Source: Chitinophagaceae bacterium (GTDB lineage: Bacteria > Bacteroidota > Bacteroidia > Chitinophagales > Chitinophagaceae). From it: a stretch of DNA of 64,000 nt. Numbering within the stretch: position 1 is the stretch's first letter; every line of letters starts with the position of its first letter. Location of the stretch: contig JAMLGU010000001.1 in the NCBI GenBank assembly GCA_023957575.1, positions 1-64,000 on the forward strand, in the 5' to 3' direction. This document shows, in pieces, positions 34,150 to 43,518 of this stretch. The notes beneath the pieces are model-generated. The model worked only from the letters and a program-made list of their open reading frames with translations, was not told the origin of the DNA and did not search any database. The translations under genes were made by a program, and so were the position numbers.

Positions 34150-35940
34150 TTACGATTTGCCGTCAGAATCAATCACACCCATTTTCTTCATCAGGTAAGA
34201 AGCGCTCAATGTGTTGCACACGCCTTCTTTCAGCTTGTAATCAAACAGTAATTCGTCATTAATGATTTGCGATTCAAATGCTTTATTAGCAATATAATCA
34301 GAATACTCCTTTATCAGATCTGCCACTACCACATCATGAGTGGCAATGATACCGAAGGTGTTTTCTTTAGCCATTTTTCTTATCAGGCCGATGGTGCCGT
34401 TTCGCTTATCGTTACTGTTGGTTCCTCTCAATATTTCATCCAAAATAACAAAAGTGATATTTCCTGCCTGCAAATGCTGAATGATGGACTGAAGTCGTTT
34501 AAGTTCGGCATAAAACAATGATTCGCTCTCCTGCAATGAATCGGTTATTCTCATACTGACAAATATGTCGAAAGGATAAAACTGCATTTGTGCCGCACAT
34601 ACTACAGAACCGGCTTTGGCCAATACTAAATTGGTGCCCACCGTTCTTAAAAATGTGCTTTTTCCGCTCATATTGGAACCGGTAAGAATCACAAATTTTT
34701 GTTGGTTAAATGAAACATCATTCGTTATTCTTTTGCCGGGCTTAATTAAAATATGTCCCAGTTCTTTTGCCTCAAATGCAGGCCTGTCGTTTACTTCAGG
34801 AAAACAAAAAGAAGAATTATTGTAAGAAAAATTAGCGAAACTGTTCAGCGCTTCTACTTCACCTATCAAAAGAAGCCAGTCATTAATTTTGTTTGCATGT
34901 TTCTTCTTCCAGTTGCCCAAGCGATACAAAATATGAATATGAAAAAGAAAAAGACCGTTGAGCAAAATACTCACTAAAAGGTTGATAATGGTTTCGAGGT
35001 AATCAAAAAGCGATGCCAACTGTTTTAATAACTGAGAGGCAGATTGGTTTCCGTCTTTCAGTTTTTGCTGGTATTGCTTTAGCAGATCCGACTGAAAATT
35101 TTCTTCCTCAATAAGTAACAACTGCGCTTTATAGCTCTGCAAAATTTTTGTAACAGAAGAAGAAACTGAGAGCTGCTTTGTAATTCTTTTTGCAAAAGAA
35201 AAAGCAATAATCAAATTAATTACAAACAGACTGTAAAAAATACGGAAAGCGGCATCACTGTCTTTTATCAAATAATAAACTAAGCTTCCGATTGTAACCA
35301 CAGGAAACACCATCAGCAGCAGGTATAATGTTTTATGTATGAGCGTTTCCTTTGAGTCAATCCATTCTTTCAATTTTTCCAAATCAGCTTTTTTCCCTTC
35401 ATGAATACTGCCGTGCGCAAATAGCTTCTGCCTGAATTCAACTTTATCGGATAATTCTTTTACCGCCTCTTGCCTGGGCTTAATTGCAGAAATATCAGGT
35501 TGCAAAAGACTGCTCTTTAATGCTTCTTTGCCAAATTCGGTGCTGCAGCGGTTGAGGTAAGAAAACAATCCGCCCGTACTAAAAATATCTAAGTCGTAAG
35601 AATAAGGATGTTGTACATTTTCATATTCCCTACCTTCATCATATTGAGAACGATTCGTTTCCACAAACCGGGCTTCGTCTTCATTCACCTTGGAAAGTGT
35701 TTTGTAAAAAATCAATTCCTGTTCCAATCGGTCATACCATTTGACCACTACAAAAAACAAAGCCAGAAAGACAACGGTGAACGAGATAGTGATTCCACTG
35801 CCCGTTTGTGTGGAGCGATACGCCAGAAACAAAAACAATACAAACAAAGCCAGTCTGGAGAAACTAAGCCAGTTGATCGTTTTCTTCAACCGCCCGGCTT
35901 TTGAAGTATATCTCTGATAATATTCTTTATAAATAAGCAT
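34150..35940 (-). CDS. Membrane-anchored MutS-like ATPase
   Basis: The 596-residue protein has two pairs of membrane helices (about 25-70 and 205-250), then a lever-like helical part and a MutS domain V ATPase: LTGSNMSGKSTFLRTVG near residue 420 (Walker A), ITFVILDEILRGTNSNDKR (Walker B and signature) and GIIATHD. It lacks the mismatch-recognition domain, so classic mismatch repair is unlikely. Membrane-bound MutS homologues of this type are common in Bacteroidota with unknown function. A TACCTTTG box at 35948-35955 (minus strand) is only seven bases before the ATG, implying a nearly leaderless message. Confidence 0.88.
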   Translation of the reverse strand: MLIYKEYYQRYTSKAGRLKKTINWLSFSRLALFVLFLFLAYRSTQTGSGITISFTVVFLALFFVVVKWYDRLEQELIFYKTLSKVNEDEARFVETNRSQYDEGREYENVQHPYSYDLDIFSTGGLFSYLNRCSTEFGKEALKSSLLQPDISAIKPRQEAVKELSDKVEFRQKLFAHGSIHEGKKADLEKLKEWIDSKETLIHKTLYLLLMVFPVVTIGSLVYYLIKDSDAAFRIFYSLFVINLIIAFSFAKRITKQLSVSSSVTKILQSYKAQLLLIEEENFQSDLLKQYQQKLKDGNQSASQLLKQLASLFDYLETIINLLVSILLNGLFLFHIHILYRLGNWKKKHANKINDWLLLIGEVEALNSFANFSYNNSSFCFPEVNDRPAFEAKELGHILIKPGKRITNDVSFNQQKFVILTGSNMSGKSTFLRTVGTNLVLAKAGSVVCAAQMQFYPFDIFVSMRITDSLQESESLFYAELKRLQSIIQHLQAGNITFVILDEILRGTNSNDKRNGTIGLIRKMAKENTFGIIATHDVVVADLIKEYSDYIANKAFESQIINDELLFDYKLKEGVCNTLSASYLMKKMGVIDSDGKS

Positions 35941-36003
35941 GAGCCCGCAAAGGTAGTGGCTATTATATTTCTGTTTTGAAATATTGGTGTTAAAATGTCA
36001 AAA

Positions 36004-37044
36004 TCACTGTAACGAACATTTCTGATGGTAATCAATCAGTTCGATAGGAGTGGCTGCAATTTGATAACCGGAATATTTTTCTATTACTTCGTCCAATACC
36101 AAATTGATTTCTTCTTCGGTATTTATCGTTACCAACCGGGCACGAAAATCTTTAATATGCGGTAGTCCTTTCAGATAATTGGCATAGTGTCTGCGCATTT
36201 CGTTGATGCCCACCACCGGGCCTTTCCATTGTACGCTCTTTTGCAGATGCTTACGCACTACAGCCACTCTTTCTTCCACAGTAGGTGGCGCCGGTAGTTC
36301 GCCGGATTGCACATAATGCTTGATTTCTCTGAAAATCCAGGGATAACCGATGGCTGCACGTCCAATCATAATACCGTCAACGCCGTAACGATTTTTATAT
36401 GCCAGCGCTTTTTGCGGACTGTCAATATCTCCATTGCCAAAAATAGGAATATTGATGCGCGGATTGTCTTTTATCTTTCCAATCAATGTCCAGTCGGCTT
36501 CGCCTTTGTACATCTGCATACGGGTGCGCCCGTGAATGGCTAAGGCAGCTATACCCACATCCTGCAGGCGTTCTGCCACTTCTTCAATATTGAGGCTGTT
36601 GTGGTCCCAGCCCAATCTGGTTTTTACGGTTACGGGCAGCGATGTCGCTTTTACAACTGCCTCAGTCAGCCGCACCATCAGGTCCACATCCTTCAGCACC
36701 CCTGCGCCTGCTCCTTTGAGGGCCACCTTCTTTACCGGGCAGCCAAAGTTGATGTCTAACAAATCGGGCTGTGTAACCTCCACAATTTTGGCCGCCAGCG
36801 CCAGACTGTCTTCATCGCCGCCAAAAATTTGTATGCCGATAGGTCTTTCGTAGTCAAAAATATCTAACTTTCTCCGGCTTTTAATGGCATCCCTTATCAG
36901 GCCTTCGCTGCTGATAAATTCGGTGTACATCAGATCGGCTCCCGCATCTTTACACACCGCCCGAAATGGCGGATCGCTCACGTCTTCCATGGGCGCCAGT
37001 AATAACGGAAATTCCGGTAGCTGTATGTTGCCTATTTTTATCAT
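36004..37044 (-). CDS. dusB: tRNA-dihydrouridine synthase, DusB type
   Basis: The 346-residue protein is a flavin-dependent TIM-barrel enzyme that reduces uridine in the tRNA D-loop. Motifs: PLLLAPMEDVSDPPFRAVCK (FMN site), DINFGCPVKKVALKGAGAGV with the catalytic Cys, LAIHGRTRMQMYKGEADW and IFGNGDIDSPQKAL, and GVDGIMIGRAAIGYPWIF. The C-terminal helical tRNA-binding domain is complete. It stands between the MutS-like gene and a divergent protease gene. Confidence 0.94.
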   Translation of the reverse strand: MIKIGNIQLPEFPLLLAPMEDVSDPPFRAVCKDAGADLMYTEFISSEGLIRDAIKSRRKLDIFDYERPIGIQIFGGDEDSLALAAKIVEVTQPDLLDINFGCPVKKVALKGAGAGVLKDVDLMVRLTEAVVKATSLPVTVKTRLGWDHNSLNIEEVAERLQDVGIAALAIHGRTRMQMYKGEADWTLIGKIKDNPRINIPIFGNGDIDSPQKALAYKNRYGVDGIMIGRAAIGYPWIFREIKHYVQSGELPAPPTVEERVAVVRKHLQKSVQWKGPVVGINEMRRHYANYLKGLPHIKDFRARLVTINTEEEINLVLDEVIEKYSGYQIAATPIELIDYHQKCSLQ

Positions 37045-37279
37045 TTGTTTTTATTAGTCATGAATAACAAAACTTCTAAAACGCTTGTTCAGATTCTTTT
37101 TTCTTGCCACTAAGGAGCGAAGTCGTTTTATTGGATAGAAGATTGGTTTTCTCATCAGACCAATATCCCTCTAAAAACCTTTTTGTTCTGCGATTCAAAT
37201 AACGCGATGTTATTCTTTTCCCTCTGTCAATATTTATTTGCCTATTTTTGAGCCTGCAAATTTACACACTTATTTTTTA

Positions 37280-38194
37280 ATGGATATAATTGACCAAAAT
37301 AGCCGGGGAATTTCCTATAAAGCAGGCTTTTTTATGCTGGTGGTTTTTGCTGTGGGTGGCATGTTTTTGGCATCATTAATCAGTATGGCCATCATCATGC
37401 TGATGACCGGCCAATCGTTTTCGGCTGCCGATCTGTTGACAAATCCGCAGCACTACCGGTTGATGCAGGTGGTGCAATCGGTTTCGGCCATTGTCATTAT
37501 GTTTCTTCCAACGCTTTTTACCGCCGGCCGCTTGAACAAAAGACCCATTGAACTCACCGGTTTCAAGGGCAGTATCACGCTGAGGCAACTTGGGTTAGTA
37601 ATATTAATAACAGCTTGTGGACTGGCGCTCAGTAGCGCATTGGGATACATGAGTTATCAAATTCCCTTCCCGAAGGACTGGAAAATTTATTTTGATAAAT
37701 GGGAAAACGATTACATGAAACAAGCCGCCAGTCTGATAAAATTAGACAATGGTCTGGAGTTGTTTATTTCGATAATTGTGCTGGCATTAGTTCCGGCTAT
37801 CTGTGAGGAAACCTTCTTCAGGGGCGGTTTGCAAAACTATCTGTACCGGAGTAATGGCAAAAAATGGATGTCCGTCATTTTGGTAAGCCTTATTTTCAGC
37901 ATTATCCATTTTTCGGCTTATGGGTTTTTATCCCGATTTATTTTGGGTATGGTTTTAGGATTGGTATTTCATTACACCCGAAGATTGTGGCTGAGTATTC
38001 TGGTGCATTTTATCAATAATGCCATGGCTGTAATCGTATTGTATGTTCAACACTCTAAGGGGAAACCACTTGCCGAACTGATGAGCGACAAAGACGGCAC
38101 CTACTGGGGGTTCATTGTTTTGCCGCTTATTTTTTTATTATTTATCAAACTGAAAAAAGAATCAGAAACTAATTTTATCACCCATGGCGTTTAA
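37280..38194 (+). CDS. CPBP-family intramembrane metalloprotease
   Basis: Starting at ATG 37280 (MDIIDQNSRGISYKAG), the protein has 304 residues and about eight membrane helices. The three conserved motifs of Rce1/CPBP proteases are present: CEETFFRGGLQ near residue 175, SIIHFSAYGFLSRF and HFINNAMAV. The substrate is unknown; Bacteroidota relatives process or protect lipoproteins or peptides. Its end overlaps the start of cdsA by eleven bases, so the two are coupled. A TATTTTTG box at 37243-37250 may be its promoter. Confidence 0.92.
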   Translation: MDIIDQNSRGISYKAGFFMLVVFAVGGMFLASLISMAIIMLMTGQSFSAADLLTNPQHYRLMQVVQSVSAIVIMFLPTLFTAGRLNKRPIELTGFKGSITLRQLGLVILITACGLALSSALGYMSYQIPFPKDWKIYFDKWENDYMKQAASLIKLDNGLELFISIIVLALVPAICEETFFRGGLQNYLYRSNGKKWMSVILVSLIFSIIHFSAYGFLSRFILGMVLGLVFHYTRRLWLSILVHFINNAMAVIVLYVQHSKGKPLAELMSDKDGTYWGFIVLPLIFLLFIKLKKESETNFITHGV

Positions 38195-39059
38195 TTGGAC
38201 TACTTTTTGGACCCGCACCTGGACAGCGCTTGCTTTTGTAGCTGTGATAGCTGCAGGTCTGTTGTACAACGAATGGAGCTTTTTCACGTTGGTTGCCTTG
38301 ATACATATTGGCTGCTGGATGGAATATCGAAAACTGATGGAGAAAATTCACCGCACTTATTTTCATCCCTACATTTTATATGGATTTCTGTTAATAGGGT
38401 TTCATATCATTTTATTATTGAGCGATGGGCTATTCCTGTATTACTACCCTGTCAAAGAAAACTTCTCTTTATCATTTTTATTAGCCGGTTGTGTGTTGTT
38501 GGTAATGGGTTGGTTTCAAAAGTATAAAGTAACGATGCAATCAATGGGAGCACTGGCTTTAGGATTGGTATATATTTCGCTCACATTGGGCCTTTTTCTG
38601 CATCTGCGTCTGTCAGAAGACATCAGAGTACTGAATGATGGGGAAGAATGGTTAGGCAGGTCAAATGGTTTTTATATCCCCATCCTCATTATTCTTGCGC
38701 TATGGGTAAATGATACAATGGCTTACTTAGTAGGTTCTGCCATCGGCAAAACGCCTTTTTCAAAAATTTCACCCAAAAAGACTATCGAAGGAACTGTGGG
38801 AGGGGCATTACTTTGCATACTGGCATTGACCCTTATTTTAAAGCCCTGGTTTCGCTGGCCTGTGCTATTAGGCATCTCGGTGATAGTGGCAATCTTTGGT
38901 ACTATGGGTGATCTGCTTGAATCTAAACTAAAAAGGATGGCAAATGTGAAAGACAGTGGAAAAATCATGCCCGGGCACGGTGGTTTTTTAGACCGGTTCG
39001 ACTCACTTTTGGGTAGTATTATTTTTATCTGGCTGTTTCTGAACTTAGTGAAATTCTAA
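38184..39059 (+). CDS. cdsA: Phosphatidate cytidylyltransferase
   Basis: The 291-residue membrane protein makes CDP-diacylglycerol, the branch point of phospholipid synthesis. It has about eight hydrophobic segments and the CDS signature near the end: KDSGKIMPGHGGFLDRFDSL. LVGSAIGKTPFSKISPKKT is the other conserved loop. It overlaps the upstream CPBP gene and converges with the MBL gene, overlapping it by four bases at the stop codons. Confidence 0.95.
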   Translation: MAFNWTTFWTRTWTALAFVAVIAAGLLYNEWSFFTLVALIHIGCWMEYRKLMEKIHRTYFHPYILYGFLLIGFHIILLLSDGLFLYYYPVKENFSLSFLLAGCVLLVMGWFQKYKVTMQSMGALALGLVYISLTLGLFLHLRLSEDIRVLNDGEEWLGRSNGFYIPILIILALWVNDTMAYLVGSAIGKTPFSKISPKKTIEGTVGGALLCILALTLILKPWFRWPVLLGISVIVAIFGTMGDLLESKLKRMANVKDSGKIMPGHGGFLDRFDSLLGSIIFIWLFLNLVKF

Positions 39060-39835
39060 ATTTCAATCCGCAATCCATCAAAAGCAAGTTGTCGGCTCCG
39101 GGGCAGTTGTCGGTTTGTATCTTCGTGCAAACCCATCTGATGCGAAACATGGGTAAAATACACCTGCGGAATCTCCAACTCATCTGCCAGATCAATGGCT
39201 TCTTGTAGCGTAAAGTGGGAAATATGTTTTTCTTTTCGAAGTGCATTTAAAACCAGCACACTGCTTCCTTTTATTTTTTCTTTTGACGGCTCGTCTATTT
39301 TATTGGCATCGGTAATGTAGGTAAAATCGCCAAAACGGAAGCCGAGTACCAGCATATTGAGATGCCAGACCGGAATTGGAGAAATTTTAATGTCGCCGAT
39401 TGTAAAATCATCTTCTTCGTTAAGAGTATGCAATTGAATACTTGGCACGCCGGGATACCTGAAATCATGAAAGGCGTAATCGTACTCGGTAATAACTCTG
39501 TCGAGCGTGGGTTGTGTTCCATACACATTCATTGGCTCTTGCTGAAAATAATTGTAGGCCCGCACATCATCCAACCCCGCAATATGGTCCTTGTGAGAAT
39601 GGGTAAAAACAATCGCATTCAGTCTGTTTACCTCATGCCTCAGCATCTGATGCCTGAAATCGGGGCCCGAATCTATCACTATGGAAGTGGTTTCACTCTG
39701 CACCCAAATGCTGGATCGCAACCGGTTATCTTTAGCATTCTTGGACGCACATACTTTGCAGCTACAGCCGATCATGGGAACGCCACTACTGGTGCCGGTG
39801 CCAAGAAAAGTAATATGTAGTGATGGATAGGACAA
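39056..39835 (-). CDS. MBL-fold metallohydrolase, PhnP-like
   Basis: The 259-residue protein starts ITFLGTGTSSGVPMIGCSCK and has the metal motif FTHSHKDHIAGLDDVRAYNY, with further ligands in DSGPDF, IPVWHLNMLVLGFRFGDF and YFTHVSHQMG. This matches PhnP/ElaC-like phosphodiesterases; the early Cys pair (CSCKVC) is as in PhnP. In Bacteroidota these are core genes of unknown substrate, possibly cyclic phosphates. It is cytosolic. Convergent with cdsA. Confidence 0.9.
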   Translation of the reverse strand: MSYPSLHITFLGTGTSSGVPMIGCSCKVCASKNAKDNRLRSSIWVQSETTSIVIDSGPDFRHQMLRHEVNRLNAIVFTHSHKDHIAGLDDVRAYNYFQQEPMNVYGTQPTLDRVITEYDYAFHDFRYPGVPSIQLHTLNEEDDFTIGDIKISPIPVWHLNMLVLGFRFGDFTYITDANKIDEPSKEKIKGSSVLVLNALRKEKHISHFTLQEAIDLADELEIPQVYFTHVSHQMGLHEDTNRQLPRSRQLAFDGLRIEI

Positions 39836-39898
39836 AAAAATAAAAAGTAAAAACGAAAATGTTGTTTTGAAATAATGGATAAGAAACGAATGAAATTA

Positions 39899-40180
39899 TC
39901 AGCCTTCATCTTCCGGCACACTGTTCCTTATCGCCTCGACATACAGTTTTTGCAGCCCTTCTTCTAATTGTTCGGGGTTAATTTCGAGTTGCGGAATCAG
40001 TTCAAGCAGCGTATTGATGCGGCCTTCTGTTTGTAAGAATTTATTTAAAACCACTACTTTTTTATCCTCCAAAATACAATATCCGCTCTGAAAAGTACCT
40101 CGCTCATATCTTAAAATATATCCTCCCTGCTCAGATATTGCTTCCAACTTGTCTAATGTGCCTTGATTGTATTTGATCAT
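39899..40180 (-). CDS. Conserved Bacteroidota hypothetical protein
   Basis: The 93-residue product shows GGYILRYERGTFQSGYCILED and KVVVLNKFLQTEGRINTLLE, a pattern I recall as a conserved small protein across Bacteroidota, without known function. It is acidic, soluble and probably alpha/beta. A TATCTTTG box (minus strand, 40185-40192) ends only four bases before the ATG, so the message would be leaderless or nearly so. It is divergent from the HD hydrolase. Confidence 0.8.
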   Translation of the reverse strand: MIKYNQGTLDKLEAISEQGGYILRYERGTFQSGYCILEDKKVVVLNKFLQTEGRINTLLELIPQLEINPEQLEEGLQKLYVEAIRNSVPEDEG

Positions 40181-40239
40181 GGAACAAAGATAATTAATTC
40201 AACATGCTTTTGGAAGAGTTGTGGATAGATTGAAAGATA

Positions 40240-40271
40240 TTGTAGATTAATTGGGTAAGATGCTAAATTTG
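40240..40271 (+). promoter_or_regulatory. Promoter of the HD hydrolase gene
   Basis: TTG at 40240-40242, a 21-base spacer and TAAATTTG at 40264-40271 fit the Bacteroidota consensus. The expected start near 40279 leaves a leader of under ten bases before the ATG at 40287. Confidence 0.6.
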
Positions 40272-40286
40272 TCTTAATAAGTTATA

Positions 40287-41498
40287 ATGCAAACTACCCG
40301 AAAGATTATCAACGACCCGGTTTATGGTTTCATTACTATTGACCATCCTTTACTTTTGCAAATTATTTCGCATCCTTATTACCAACGATTGCGCAATATT
40401 CATCAAATGGCGTTTGCACATTTGGTGTATCCGGGTGCTGTTCATAGTAGGCTGCATCATTCGCTTGGCGCTTATCACCTGATGTGCAATGCTCTGAACG
40501 AACTGAAAAACAAGGGTGTTGAAATTTCGGCTGAGGAGTCTTTGGCGGCTAAAGTAGCTATTCTATTGCACGATGTGGGACACGGTCCGTTTTCGCACGC
40601 ACTAGAAAGCGAGTTAATAAAAGGGGTGCATCATGAAGAGATGTCGCTGCTTATCATGCAGCGGCTCAACCAAGAATTGAACGGGCAACTGCACACTGCC
40701 ATCGAAATCTTCACCAACCAATACCCCAAGCATTTCCTGCATCAGTTGGTATCCGGCCAGCTGGATGTGGATAGGATGGATTACCTCACTCGCGACAGTT
40801 TTTTTACCGGCGTGGCTGAAGGTGTTATTGGTTACGACCGTATCATCAAAATGCTGGTAGTAAAAGACGGCGACCTTGCAGTGGAGGAAAAAGCAATTTA
40901 CTCCATCGAAAAATTTCTTCTTAGCCGCAGGCTGATGTACTGGCAGGTGTATCTGCACAAAACAGTAGTGGCTGCCGAAAAAATGCTGGTCATGATTATT
41001 CGCAGGGCCAAAGAATTGATTTCCAAAAATATAGAAGTTACTGCTGTTATGCCTGCGCTTAACACGTTTCTGCATTTACAGAAAATAGAGATTGAAACGA
41101 TGTTGGATGAGTTTTGCAGCATGGACGACCATGACCTGATGGCCACCATTAAAAACTGGAGCAGTCATTCGGACAAAATTCTTTCCACACTCTGCTGCTC
41201 GATCGTAGCGAGAAGGCTGATGCACATCAGGCTACAATCAGAACCCTTTGAAGAGGACTATCTGCATCAAAAAAGAAAAGAAATTGCCGAGCGAATGCAG
41301 GTTTCGGAGGAAGAAGCCGCTTATTACGTTTTCTGGGGCGAAGCCAGTAATACCCTCTACAATCTGAAAGACGAAAACATTACCATTCTGTACAAAGACG
41401 GCAGCCTGAAAGATATTTCACAAGTGGACAATGCCTTAATTGCTCCGCAGATGAATATGCAGGTGAAAAAATATTATATGTGTACCATTAGGACATAA
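40287..41498 (+). CDS. HD-domain phosphohydrolase (dGTPase/SAMHD-like)
   Basis: The 403-residue protein starts RKIINDPVYGFITIDHPLL and has QRLRNIHQMAFAHLVYPGA, HSRLHHSLGAYHL and LLHDVGHGPFSHALE, giving the H...HD...D set of an HD phosphohydrolase. DRMDYLTRDSFFTGVAEG is the downstream conserved segment. It belongs to the YdhJ/SAMHD1-like branch, members of which hydrolyse dNTPs or nucleotides. Cytosolic. It is monocistronic with its own promoter; about 540 bp without a protein gene follow. Confidence 0.92.
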   Translation: MQTTRKIINDPVYGFITIDHPLLLQIISHPYYQRLRNIHQMAFAHLVYPGAVHSRLHHSLGAYHLMCNALNELKNKGVEISAEESLAAKVAILLHDVGHGPFSHALESELIKGVHHEEMSLLIMQRLNQELNGQLHTAIEIFTNQYPKHFLHQLVSGQLDVDRMDYLTRDSFFTGVAEGVIGYDRIIKMLVVKDGDLAVEEKAIYSIEKFLLSRRLMYWQVYLHKTVVAAEKMLVMIIRRAKELISKNIEVTAVMPALNTFLHLQKIEIETMLDEFCSMDDHDLMATIKNWSSHSDKILSTLCCSIVARRLMHIRLQSEPFEEDYLHQKRKEIAERMQVSEEEAAYYVFWGEASNTLYNLKDENITILYKDGSLKDISQVDNALIAPQMNMQVKKYYMCTIRT

Positions 41499-41686
41499 AA
41501 TAACCGAGTTGTAAACGTTATACCGCCCAAAAAACCGTTTCTATGAGGTTTTCTTTAAGCTATGGCCCTTTTTGTTGCGTTACTTTTTTGTCTTCAATGA
41601 TACAAAAAAGCAGCAAAAAAAATCAAAGCTGTGAAAAAAATTGGTAAAAATATTTTTTCTCATCTAAACCTGCCTAACTCCTCCAC

Positions 41687-41767
41687 CGTCATTTCGGAGC
41701 GAAGCGAAGAAATCTTATCGTTCTAAAAACGACGAAATTTCTCACTCCGCGATGCTTCGTGAGATGG
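41687..41767. repeat. Imperfect palindrome, probable dispersed intergenic repeat
   Basis: GTCATTTCGGAGCGAAGCGA near 41688 and the segment TCACTCCGCGATGCTTCGTG near 41742 are roughly complementary, around a loop with GAAATCT and GAAATTTC. I recall this GAGCGAAGCGAAGAAATCT type of palindrome as a frequent intergenic repeat in many Bacteroidota. The rest of 41499-41826 shows only A/T-rich low-complexity sequence. Confidence 0.55.
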
Positions 41768-41826
41768 CAGGAAAAAAGAATTTCGTTTAAGTGGCAAGAT
41801 GAAAAATTTATGATGCAGATTGTTTT

Positions 41827-41858
41827 TTGTTTTAATTAATAGTTTTTATTTATATTTG
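41827..41858 (+). promoter_or_regulatory. Promoter of a candidate small RNA
   Basis: TTG at 41827-41829 (within TTTTTTG), a 21-base spacer and TATATTTG at 41851-41858 match the Bacteroidota consensus. No protein gene begins before the terminator at 41921. Confidence 0.55.
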
Positions 41859-41864
41859 ATTGAA

Positions 41865-41957
41865 ATTAAGACATTCGGTTTTTTGCATATCAGGTAAGCA
41901 AAAAATAAGCTATAATTTTAAGGGGTCTGAATCTGTTTCAGGCCTCTTTTATTTTTT
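41865..41957 (+). ncRNA. Candidate small RNA of about 90 nt
   Basis: The predicted transcript starts near 41865, forms a hairpin TTTTTTGC/GCAAAAAA (41879-41886 and 41898-41905, loop ATATCAGGTAA) and ends at a terminator whose stem is AGGGGTCTGAA (41921-41931) and TTCAGGCCTCT (41937-41947, with G-U pairs), followed by a T-rich run. It has promoter, structure and terminator but no frame of note. It might instead be a leader of the cupin gene at 42037, in which case the hairpin would act as an attenuator. No known RNA family was recognised. Confidence 0.45.
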
Positions 41958-42036
41958 AAACAGACAGAACAATTTCTCTGTAAAAACGTTTTCCATATAG
42001 TATTGCATTAGATTAAAAATGAATTTTTTATAAAAA

Positions 42037-42435
42037 ATGGAAAACAAATCAAACGAAGCCACGGCTCTACGTCCGCAAGGAGAGAGGATACTCAATGCAC
42101 CCTTAGTAGAAATGGACTTAAACAAATTTATTCAGCAAATAAAAAATGAAACAACGTGGAAAAGTAGCAGCCATAACTCCATCACGATTTTTAAATCTGA
42201 AGAATTACGGATTGTACTGATCGGCCTGCATGAAAACGCAACTTTGAAACCACATAGCGCTCATGCCAATATCAGTGTGCAGGTTCTGGAAGGAGATATT
42301 AGATTTATTACAGATAGTGAAGCCGTTTTGCTTTCCAAAGGACAAATGATTGCGCTACAGTCTTCTATCACACACAGTGTGGAAGCCCAAGCTGAGAGTT
42401 TTATACTGCTGACAGTAGCTTCATTGAAAACCTGA
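42037..42435 (+). CDS. Small cupin-domain protein
   Basis: The 132-residue protein has a single cupin barrel (about 45-125). The first motif is degraded to LKPHSAHANISVQVLEGDI (His residues kept) and the second is GQMIALQSSITHSVEAQAES. Relatives in Bacteroidota are small stand-alone cupins of unknown role, sometimes linked to stress. No signal peptide. It lies 80 bp behind the small-RNA terminator and could be attenuated by it. Confidence 0.8.
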   Translation: MENKSNEATALRPQGERILNAPLVEMDLNKFIQQIKNETTWKSSSHNSITIFKSEELRIVLIGLHENATLKPHSAHANISVQVLEGDIRFITDSEAVLLSKGQMIALQSSITHSVEAQAESFILLTVASLKT

Positions 42436-42767
42436 TGAAACGCTGTGAATATGATGTGAGTTATTCATTTACAATGAGCTAAGAGGCGCCTTAATTTATA
42501 TCGAGCAATAAAATATTAGCCGGACTCTTTTTCATATAGCCTTGAGGTTCTTTTGTCTTAGCATTGGATATAACGGTCTGCAGCTACCCTAAGGACAGGA
42601 TTATTACCAATAGGCTTCATTCTGAGAACTGAACTTTCGGCTGCCTCAAAACTGTCTGCGGAGCAAGAAACCAGCCTTTTGAGTAGCTGGCGTAAATGTC
42701 CTTTTCTCTGAATTCAATGTGTTTGAGTTTGTTGTCCGACCGTTTGGGTTAGTATTTTTCTAAACAT
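42436..42767. other. Intergenic stretch without recognisable content
   Basis: No frame, repeat or promoter stands out here. Composition is mixed, and short pieces read like decayed coding sequence, but none could be assigned. Confidence 0.5.
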
Positions 42768-43331
42768 TTATTTTATCTTAACCGATAAAGCAACTTCTTC
42801 CATAAAATTTAATACTTTAGGTAATTCGTTTTTACGTGCTGTTGCCTTTATTTCATAAAGTTCATTTGAATAATCGTCTTTCATAAAATAATACATTATT
42901 GTGTTTACATTGTCAAAATGCGCTGATATTTTATAACGTAATGTTTTTCCCTTAACCTTATATACTTTATAATCTATCAGATGAAAATTATTTGACAATG
43001 TATCAATATTAAAATTTGAGGCAGTATTTACTGATTGCATAAATGCTTCTTCAATAGACACTTTATTTTCTGAAACATATTTACTAACCATAAACATATT
43101 TCCGGAACCGTTAGTATCACATATTGCCAGATATAAAATGTTACTATTAAGTTGAAGCATTGCGTTTTTCAAATCTCCATCAATCTCTTTACTGTCTTTT
43201 GGGAGTTCAAATTCAAAATTATTGTTGTCAATCCGGACTAATTTTGAATGTTCCTCAACAGGATTGTTACTATAAGAAACTACAATAATCAATACCGAAA
43301 CTAATAAAAATAGTATATTTTTCATTTTCAT
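42768..43331 (-). CDS. Hypothetical secreted protein
   Basis: From the ATG at 43331 (MKMKNILFLLVSVLIIVVS) the protein has 187 residues with an N-terminal signal or anchor, without a lipobox Cys. The mature part is alpha/beta-like: NNFEFELPKDSKEIDGDLKN and a C-terminal LPKVLNFMEEVALSVKIK. The pattern resembles small exported proteins of the PsbP/MOG1-like kind (single amphipathic strand, long helix, final helix ending in SVKI), but I cannot assign a family. Low G+C and a position next to the fusion helicase suggest accessory DNA. Confidence 0.7.
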   Translation of the reverse strand: MKMKNILFLLVSVLIIVVSYSNNPVEEHSKLVRIDNNNFEFELPKDSKEIDGDLKNAMLQLNSNILYLAICDTNGSGNMFMVSKYVSENKVSIEEAFMQSVNTASNFNIDTLSNNFHLIDYKVYKVKGKTLRYKISAHFDNVNTIMYYFMKDDYSNELYEIKATARKNELPKVLNFMEEVALSVKIK

Positions 43332-43518
43332 TTTTTTACTGTCATTTGGTGTTCTTACCACATCTGTTAAATTGGCTTATAGCGCCTCTCTTGACGAAGG
43401 CGGCACTTATAAGCGCTTATTTTCGATCGAAGATAAAACTTTAAAGCAAAATAAAAACTTCGACTCCCTGCCCATCCCTGCCGTTTATGCCGGAATGACG
43501 TTGTAAGTTAGGGTATTT

